DNA of 64,000 bases from contig NZ_JACIEH010000003.1 of assembly GCF_014196745.1 (NCBI RefSeq), positions 558,001 through 622,000 on the forward strand. The letters run 5' to 3'. The translations under genes were made by a program, and so were the position numbers. Shown here one piece after another: positions 58,981-64,000 of the stretch. Each line of letters begins with the position of its first letter. The stretch's first letter is position 1. The notes beneath the pieces were generated by a model that saw nothing but the letters and a program-made list of their open reading frames with translations, had not been told where the DNA came from and did not search any database. This stretch comes from Sphingomonas kyeonggiensis (GTDB taxonomy: Bacteria > Pseudomonadota > Alphaproteobacteria > Sphingomonadales > Sphingomonadaceae).

Positions 58981-59684
58981 GGCGTGCAGCCGCCCTGCTG
59001 CTGCCGGCATCGCTGCTGGCGGGGTGCGGCGGCAACCAGGCGCAGAAGCCGGCGCCGACACCCAGCCCGAGCGTTGCCGCGACACCCGCGGTCGATCCCG
59101 CCGTGCGACTCGCGGCTGCAGTGAAGGTCGCTTTCCCGGAAGGGCCAAACCAGGGCCCGATCACCTTCGACGACAGCAAGCTGATCGACACCGGTTTCGG
59201 CCCCGTGCTGGTCAGCCACGGCCATGTCCGCGATGCCGCGCATGTCGATGCCGGCACGATCGCGGTGACCTATCTCGATGCCGACGGTGCCGGCTTCCGG
59301 GTCCGCAAGACCTTCCCCAAGGCGACCGAGAGCGGCAGCTTCGGCGACCTTGCCGAATGGTCGGTCAGCGACAAATTCCTCGATCGCCCGGTGGTCTATG
59401 TCGAGGGCGGCGGCACCTGGCAGGGCTATACCTGCAGCTACGCCACGCTCGTTGCGCTGAACCCCGAGGGGCCGAAGGAAGTGGCGAGTTTCCAGTCGGT
59501 CTATGACGATGGCGGCGCGGTGGAGGACAAGGCCCAGTCGATCCGGGGCAAGATCGGGGCGATCCGAAAGGGTGTCGATTTCACCGTGAAATTCGAGGGA
59601 ACCCGATCCTTCGCCGAGCGATACGTCTGGAGAGACGGCAAGTACCAGCGCGAAGGCGGGGAAAGCCAGATTCCAACCTGCTGA
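58977..59684 (+). CDS. Lipoprotein of unknown function
   Basis: The 235-residue protein starts with GTG overlapping the chorismate mutase stop. It has a lipoprotein signal (RRAAALLLPASLLAGCGG, lipobox LAGC), a Pro/Ala/Thr linker, and a globular part (ITFDDSKLIDTGFGPVLVSHGHVRDAAHVDAGTIAVTYLD, YVEGGGTWQGYTCSYATLVALNP) with two Cys. No family is recognised. It is probably attached to a membrane facing the periplasm. Confidence 0.8.
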   Translation: MRRAAALLLPASLLAGCGGNQAQKPAPTPSPSVAATPAVDPAVRLAAAVKVAFPEGPNQGPITFDDSKLIDTGFGPVLVSHGHVRDAAHVDAGTIAVTYLDADGAGFRVRKTFPKATESGSFGDLAEWSVSDKFLDRPVVYVEGGGTWQGYTCSYATLVALNPEGPKEVASFQSVYDDGGAVEDKAQSIRGKIGAIRKGVDFTVKFEGTRSFAERYVWRDGKYQREGGESQIPTC

Positions 59685-59694
59685 GGGGGTACAC

Positions 59695-60816
59695 GTGGCG
59701 GCGGACGACGATTTCCTGATCTTCCGCCCCGACGATGTCGATCTCAGTCGCTCCCCGTTGCGCAATGGCGTGGACGAGCCGACGCACGTGCTCGGTGCGT
59801 TCAACCCCGGCTTCGCGCGGCTGCCGGGCGGCAACCTGTTGCTGATGGTCCGCGTGGCCGAGGCGCTGCGCGATCCGGTGGACGGCGACAGCGCCCGGGC
59901 GATCCGTTGGACCAAGCAGGGCTATGTCCTCGATCGCCACCCAGTTGCGGGTATCGATATGGACGACCCCCGCCAGTTCGCGCTCAAGGATCGCAATCCA
60001 CGCCTGCTCGGCCTCACCTCGCTGTCCTGGCTGCTCCCGGTCGAGCTGAGCAAGGACGCGAGCAAGATCGTGAAGGTCCATTACGACAAGGCGATCCAGC
60101 CCTCGGCCGGCTTTCTCGATTACGGCGTCGAGGATGCCCGGATCAGCCTGGTCGGCGGCAGCTGGTGGATGACCGTGTGCGGCGTCTCGGCCGAGCGCCA
60201 CTGCACCGCGATGTACCACTCCGTGAACGGGCTCGACTACAAGCTGCTCGGCGTGGTGCTCGATCACCAGAACAAGGACATGATCCTGTTCGAGGGCAAG
60301 CCGGGCGGCAAGTACATGGCGCTCACCCGGCCGCTCGGTGAAGTCTATTTCGCCTATCCCGACGATTCGCCCTGGCTTGGGGGGCCTTCGATCAACATGG
60401 CGCAGTCGCCCGACGGGCTGCACTGGAAGCCGCTCGACACCCCCGGCATCCGCGCCCGCAAGGGCACCAGCTCGACCCAGCGGATCGGCGGCGGCAGCCA
60501 GCCCGTGCTCACGCCCGAAGGCTGGATGCTGATCTATCACGGCGTCGAGAAGCAGGGCGCGGTCGGCGTCTATCGCAGCTTCTGGGCGTTGCTCGACAAG
60601 GACGATCCATCGAAGATCCTGCGGCTGGAGGACGAGACGCCCCTGCTCGAGGCCAATCCCGCGCTCACCGATCCGATCGCCCACCAGCTCTATCTGCCCA
60701 CCCCCGTGGTGTTCACCACCGGGGTGGCGGATGCGGGCGATCACTACATCGTCGCAAGCGGCGAGGCGGATCTGGCGTGCCGGATCACCCGAATCTCGAA
60801 GGAGCGGTTTCTTTGA
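59695..60816 (+). CDS. GH130-type glycosidase/phosphorylase
   Basis: The 373-residue protein has the five-bladed propeller features of glycoside hydrolase family 130: AFNPGFARLPGGNLLLMVRVAE, the segment GFLDYGVEDARISLVGGSWWMTVCGVS with the conserved Asp, and GGGSQPVLTPEGWMLIYHGVE. Family members are mannosyl-glycan phosphorylases or hydrolases. It starts with GTG at 59695, close to the lipoprotein gene. It leads a carbohydrate cluster with GH13 and GT4 genes. No signal peptide is seen, so it acts in the cytoplasm. Confidence 0.88.
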   Translation: MAADDDFLIFRPDDVDLSRSPLRNGVDEPTHVLGAFNPGFARLPGGNLLLMVRVAEALRDPVDGDSARAIRWTKQGYVLDRHPVAGIDMDDPRQFALKDRNPRLLGLTSLSWLLPVELSKDASKIVKVHYDKAIQPSAGFLDYGVEDARISLVGGSWWMTVCGVSAERHCTAMYHSVNGLDYKLLGVVLDHQNKDMILFEGKPGGKYMALTRPLGEVYFAYPDDSPWLGGPSINMAQSPDGLHWKPLDTPGIRARKGTSSTQRIGGGSQPVLTPEGWMLIYHGVEKQGAVGVYRSFWALLDKDDPSKILRLEDETPLLEANPALTDPIAHQLYLPTPVVFTTGVADAGDHYIVASGEADLACRITRISKERFL

Positions 60817-60827
60817 GCCTCCTCTCC

Positions 60828-60908
60828 GTCATCCCCGCGAAGGCGGGGATCCAGAGCCAAGCAGCGCTGTCCTCAGTAACCCTGGATCCCCGCCTTCGCG
60901 GGGATGAC
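60828..60908. repeat. REP-type inverted pair
   Basis: Two arms with CCCCGCGAAGGCGGGG and CCCCGCCTTCGCGGGG, each flanked by GTCAT/ATGAC and ATCCAG/CTGGAT, are separated by about 30 bases. This is the clearest copy of the family seen at 5451 and 7573. It lies between the GH130 and GH13 genes and may stabilise the upstream mRNA. Confidence 0.85.
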
Positions 60909-60928
60909 GAATTGCGGAGTGTTCGCGC

Positions 60929-62494
60929 ATGACCGAATGGTGGAAATCCGCTGTCATCTACCAGGTCTATCCCCGCTCATTCCAGGACTCGGACGGGGAC
61001 GGCATCGGCGATCTGAAGGGCATCGAGAACCGGCTCGACGATCTCAAGGCATTGGGTATCGACGCGATCTGGATCTCGCCGATCTTCCCCTCGCCGATGG
61101 CCGATTTCGGCTATGACGTGGCGGACTATTGCGACGTCGATCCGCGCTTCGGCACGCTGGCGGACTTCGACGCGCTGCTCGCCGCCGCGCACGCACGCGG
61201 CATCAAGCTGCTCCTCGACCTGGTGCCCAACCATACCTCCGACCAGCATCCCTGGTTCCGGGAGAGTCGCAGCGCCCGCGACGATCCCCGGCGCGACTGG
61301 TATATCTGGCGCGACGCGAAGCCCGACGGTTCGCCGCCCAACAACTGGATCAGCGACTTCGGCGGCTCGGCCTGGGAATGGGACGAGACCACCGGTCAAT
61401 ATTATTACCACGCCTTCCTGAAGGAGCAGCCCGACCTCAACTGGCGCAACCCGGCAGTACGCTCGGCGATGATGGACGTGCTGCGCTTCTGGTTCGCGCG
61501 CGGGATCGACGGGTTCCGGATCGACGTGCTCTGGCACATGGTCAAGCATGCCGACCTGCCCGACAATCCGGCGAACGACGAATGGGCGCCGGGCCAGCCC
61601 GACTATACCCGCGTCCACCAGCTCCATTCGACCGACCAGCCGGAAGTCCACGATATCGCCGGCGAGATGCGGATCATCGCCGACGAATATTGCGCGCGCG
61701 TCCTGATCGGCGAGATCTACCTGCCGGTGCCGAAACTCGTCGGCTATTACGGCACGGCCGAGCGCCCGGGCGTCCACCTGCCCTTCAACTTCCAGCTGAT
61801 CGGCGCCCAGTGGAACGCGCGCGGCCTCGCGAAGATGATCGCGGACTATGAAGGCGCGCTACCCGACGGCGGCTGGCCGAACTGGGTGCTCGGCAATCAC
61901 GATCGCCCGCGCATCGCCACGCGGGTTGGGCCCGAACAGGCCCGCGTCGCGATGATGCTGCTCCTGACGCTGCGTGGTACGCCGACGCTTTATTATGGCG
62001 ACGAGATCGGGATGGAGGACGGCGTCATCCCGGCACACCTGGTGCAGGATCCGCGCGAGCTGCGCGATCCCGGCATCGGGCTCGGCCGCGATCCGGTGCG
62101 CACGCCGATGGCCTGGGACGCGAGCGCCCATGCCGGGTTCAGCGCCGCCGATCCCTGGCTGCCGCTCCATCCCGACTGGCTGGCGCGCAATGTCGAGGCG
62201 CAGCGCGGCGATCCCGCCTCGATGTGGCGGCTGACCCAGAAGTTGCTGTTCCTCCGCCACGCGCATCCCGCGCTGGCGCTGGGCGACTATCATCCGGTCG
62301 ATGCGGGCGGCGACCTGCTCGCCTTCGAACGGCGCCACGAGCATGACCGGCTGCTGGTGGTGCTCAATCTCGGCGACACCCCCCAGGGCTTCGCCATTCC
62401 CGAATGGGCGGAGGACTTCACCGTCCTCGCCTCGGCGCGCGGCGGGCATGATCCCGCGCTGCTCTCTCCGAACGAAGGCTATATCCTGGGATGA
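60929..62494 (+). CDS. GH13-family alpha-glucosidase
   Basis: The 521-residue enzyme has the four GH13 regions: LDLVPNHTSDQHPWF; GFRIDVLWHM with the nucleophile Asp; LIGEIYLPV with the acid/base Glu; and LGNHDRPRIATRVG with the transition-state Asp. The N-terminus WWKSAVIYQVYPRSFQDSDGDGIGDLKGI is typical of oligo-1,6-glucosidase/alpha-glucosidase members. No signal peptide is present, so it acts on imported or stored alpha-glucans. It overlaps the glycosyltransferase gene by 4 bases. Confidence 0.94.
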   Translation: MTEWWKSAVIYQVYPRSFQDSDGDGIGDLKGIENRLDDLKALGIDAIWISPIFPSPMADFGYDVADYCDVDPRFGTLADFDALLAAAHARGIKLLLDLVPNHTSDQHPWFRESRSARDDPRRDWYIWRDAKPDGSPPNNWISDFGGSAWEWDETTGQYYYHAFLKEQPDLNWRNPAVRSAMMDVLRFWFARGIDGFRIDVLWHMVKHADLPDNPANDEWAPGQPDYTRVHQLHSTDQPEVHDIAGEMRIIADEYCARVLIGEIYLPVPKLVGYYGTAERPGVHLPFNFQLIGAQWNARGLAKMIADYEGALPDGGWPNWVLGNHDRPRIATRVGPEQARVAMMLLLTLRGTPTLYYGDEIGMEDGVIPAHLVQDPRELRDPGIGLGRDPVRTPMAWDASAHAGFSAADPWLPLHPDWLARNVEAQRGDPASMWRLTQKLLFLRHAHPALALGDYHPVDAGGDLLAFERRHEHDRLLVVLNLGDTPQGFAIPEWAEDFTVLASARGGHDPALLSPNEGYILG

Positions 62495-63495
62495 AGATCG
62501 CGATGCTGGCGCCGATCGCGTGGCGCACGCCGCCGCGCCACTATGGGCCATGGGAGCTGGTCACCAGCCTGCTGACCGAGGCACTGGTCGCGCGCGGGGT
62601 GGAAGTGACCCTGTTCGCCACCCGCGATTCGATCACCACGGGCACGCTCGATGGCGTGGTGCCCGCCGGATACGAGGAGAATCCGGAGATCGATGCGAAG
62701 GTGTGGGAATATGCCCATCTCGCGCATCTGTTCGAGCAGGCGGGCCGGTTCGACCTGATCCACAACCAGGCCGATTTCCCGGCGCACGCCTTCTCCCGGC
62801 TCGTCGACACGACGATGGTGACGACGATCCACGGCTTCTCGTCCGAGCGGATCCTGCCGATGTACAAGCCGTTTGAGGACCGCGTGCACTATGTCGCGAT
62901 CAGCGCGGCGGACCGGCATCCCGCGCTGAAATACGCCGCGACGATCCACCACGGCATCCGGCTCGACGAATTCCCATTTGAGGCCGATGGCGGCGAGGAC
63001 CTGCTGTTCTTCGGCCGTATGCACCCGGACAAGGGTGCCGCCGAGGCGATCGAAGTCGCCCGCGCCACCGGGCGGCGGCTCAACCTCTACGGCATCGTCC
63101 AGGACCAGGGCTATTTCGACCGAGAGGTCGCGCCCTTCCTCGACGAACGCATCGTCTATCACGGCCCGGTGGGCGGGGCGGAGCGGCTGCGCGCGCTCGG
63201 CAAGGCGCAGGCACTGCTCCACCTGATCAACTTCGACGAACCGTTCGGCCTGTCGGTGATCGAGGCGATGGCCTGCGGCACGCCAGTGATCGCGATCGAC
63301 CGCGGCTCGATGCCCGAGCTGATCACGCCGGAGACGGGCGTGATCGTTGATTCGGTCGGCGGCGCGATCACGGCGCTGGCGCAGGTGGAGGCTATCGACC
63401 GGGCAGCGTGCCGCGCGCGGGTGGCGGCGCATTTCTCGGTCGAGGCGATGGCCGATCGGTACATCGAATTGTACCGGCGGATTCTCGGCCACTAA
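62491..63495 (+). CDS. GT4-family glycosyltransferase
   Basis: The 334-residue enzyme has the two-domain GT-B fold of family 4: an N-terminal IAMLAPIAWRTPPRHYGPWELVTSLLTEAL, the second domain LLFFGRMHPDKGAAEAIEVARATGRRLNLYG, and the nucleotide-sugar-binding EPFGLSVIEAMACGTPVIAIDRGSMPELI with the Glu-x7-Glu motif. It is cytoplasmic. The ATG overlaps the GH13 stop as ATGA, so the two are coupled. Its product is unknown; a glucan or mannan oligosaccharide would fit the neighbours. Confidence 0.92.
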   Translation: MKIAMLAPIAWRTPPRHYGPWELVTSLLTEALVARGVEVTLFATRDSITTGTLDGVVPAGYEENPEIDAKVWEYAHLAHLFEQAGRFDLIHNQADFPAHAFSRLVDTTMVTTIHGFSSERILPMYKPFEDRVHYVAISAADRHPALKYAATIHHGIRLDEFPFEADGGEDLLFFGRMHPDKGAAEAIEVARATGRRLNLYGIVQDQGYFDREVAPFLDERIVYHGPVGGAERLRALGKAQALLHLINFDEPFGLSVIEAMACGTPVIAIDRGSMPELITPETGVIVDSVGGAITALAQVEAIDRAACRARVAAHFSVEAMADRYIELYRRILGH

Positions 63496-63524
63496 CCGTC
63501 ATCCCGGCTTTCGCCGGGAGACGA
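63496..63524. repeat. Single REP-like hairpin
   Basis: CCCGGCTTTCGCCGGG forms a hairpin between convergent genes, one arm of the element family seen at 7573. It probably also acts as a terminator for both. Confidence 0.65.
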
Positions 63525-63526
63525 TG

Positions 63527-64000
63527 TTATGAGAAGGCCGGCTGGTACGCGTACAGCCCGGGCGTCCCGCCGGTCATCACGAAAAGCACATCCCCCCTCA
63601 GCCAACCCTCGCGAAGCCCCGCCAGCACGCCGGCGAACGCCTTGCCGCTATAGACCGGGTCGATCAGCAGTCCCTCCGCTCGCGCCATCAGCCGGACGGC
63701 GGCGAGCATCGCCTCGGTCGGGATGCCATAGGCCTCGCCGCGCTGCGATCCGTCGATTCGGATGTCCTCCGCCTCCAGCGCCGTGCCGCCGATCAGCGCG
63801 CGCGTTTCGTTGGCGAGCGCCAGCGTGCCGCGCTCCGCTTCGGCCAGCTCGGCGAGCACGGTGAAGGACAGGACACGCCGGGGATCGTCGATCCCGGCGG
63901 CGAGCCCGGCATGGGTGCCATGGCTGCCATTGGCGACGGTCACCGTGCCGAACCGCACCCCGAGCTCGGCCTCCTGGGCCTGGATCTCCCGCGCGCAGGA
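63527..64000 (-). CDS. PLP-dependent ACC deaminase / D-cysteine desulfhydrase family protein, C-terminal part
   Basis: The gene enters from the right edge, so its N-terminus with the PLP Lys is missing. The visible 157 residues include TVTVANGSHGTHAGLAAGIDDPRRVLSF (cofactor phosphate loop), ETRALIGG, EAYGIPTEAMLAAVRLMARAEGLLIDPVYSGKAFAGVL and VLFVMTGGTPGLYAY. These fit the family that splits D-cysteine or 1-aminocyclopropane-1-carboxylate. Which of the two cannot be told from this part. Confidence 0.88.
   Translation of the reverse strand, partial: SCAREIQAQEAELGVRFGTVTVANGSHGTHAGLAAGIDDPRRVLSFTVLAELAEAERGTLALANETRALIGGTALEAEDIRIDGSQRGEAYGIPTEAMLAAVRLMARAEGLLIDPVYSGKAFAGVLAGLREGWLRGDVLFVMTGGTPGLYAYQPAFS

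Overview
The window is high-GC, densely packed DNA from an alphaproteobacterium, most likely a member of the Sphingomonadaceae (Sphingomonas-like). The basis is the gene content and order (rimP-nusA-ylxR-infB-rbfA and truB-rpsO-pnp blocks, an NDUFS4-type complex I accessory subunit), a circularly permuted two-piece tmRNA gene typical of alphaproteobacteria, and many dispersed palindromes with CCCCGCGAAGGCGGGG cores. The genus is an inference. No tRNA, rRNA, CRISPR array or complete insertion sequence was seen.

Layout. 1-3.3 kb (minus): branched-chain 2-oxoacid dehydrogenase operon (E1 alpha, an inserted alpha/beta hydrolase, E1 beta, start of E2). 3.4-5.5 kb: a membrane protein and a RarD-type permease. 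5.8-7.5 kb: ArsR-VOC-SRPBCC-SRPBCC operon with a palindromic operator. 7.8-10.3 kb: thiolase, DUF427 protein, enoyl-CoA hydratase. 10.3-12.95 kb (minus): a winged-helix regulator and a three-gene unit of unknown function, led by an unlisted 53-residue peptide gene coupled to a HEAT-like protein and a cupin-like/HEAT protein. 13-19.4 kb: two thioesterases, a PQQ-type sugar dehydrogenase lipoprotein and tandem S9 peptidases.

19.7-26.1 kb: rimP-nusA-tautomerase-ylxR-infB-rbfA. The expected continuation, truB-rpsO-pnp, resumes only at 40.3 kb. The 14 kb between holds thymidine kinase, a split secreted Rhs/YD-repeat locus with a variable C-terminal domain and a small membrane protein (candidate toxin and immunity), a class III cyclase/ATPase/TPR signalling protein, a Crp-type regulator and several secreted proteins of unknown function.

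44.1-49.5 kb: a PAAR-like DUF4280 protein divergent from a gpV-type spike protein, a HisKA_2 sensor kinase, and a LysR regulator divergent from an aldo/keto reductase and a zinc alcohol dehydrogenase. 49.7-50.1 kb: ssrA (minus), read from its tag ANDNEALAIAA and tRNA-like ends. 50.2-54.6 kb: Rrf2 regulator, mscL, and LemA with three TPM-domain proteins and a NUDIX hydrolase. 54.6-58.6 kb: NDUFS4, hrpB, an acidic small protein and polyprenyl diphosphate synthase. 58.7-64 kb: chorismate mutase, a lipoprotein, a GH130-GH13-GT4 carbohydrate cluster and the end of a PLP-dependent deaminase/desulfhydrase.

The most unusual parts are the peptide-HEAT-cupin operon, the split Rhs locus, the interruption between rbfA and truB, and the orphan spike/PAAR pair.
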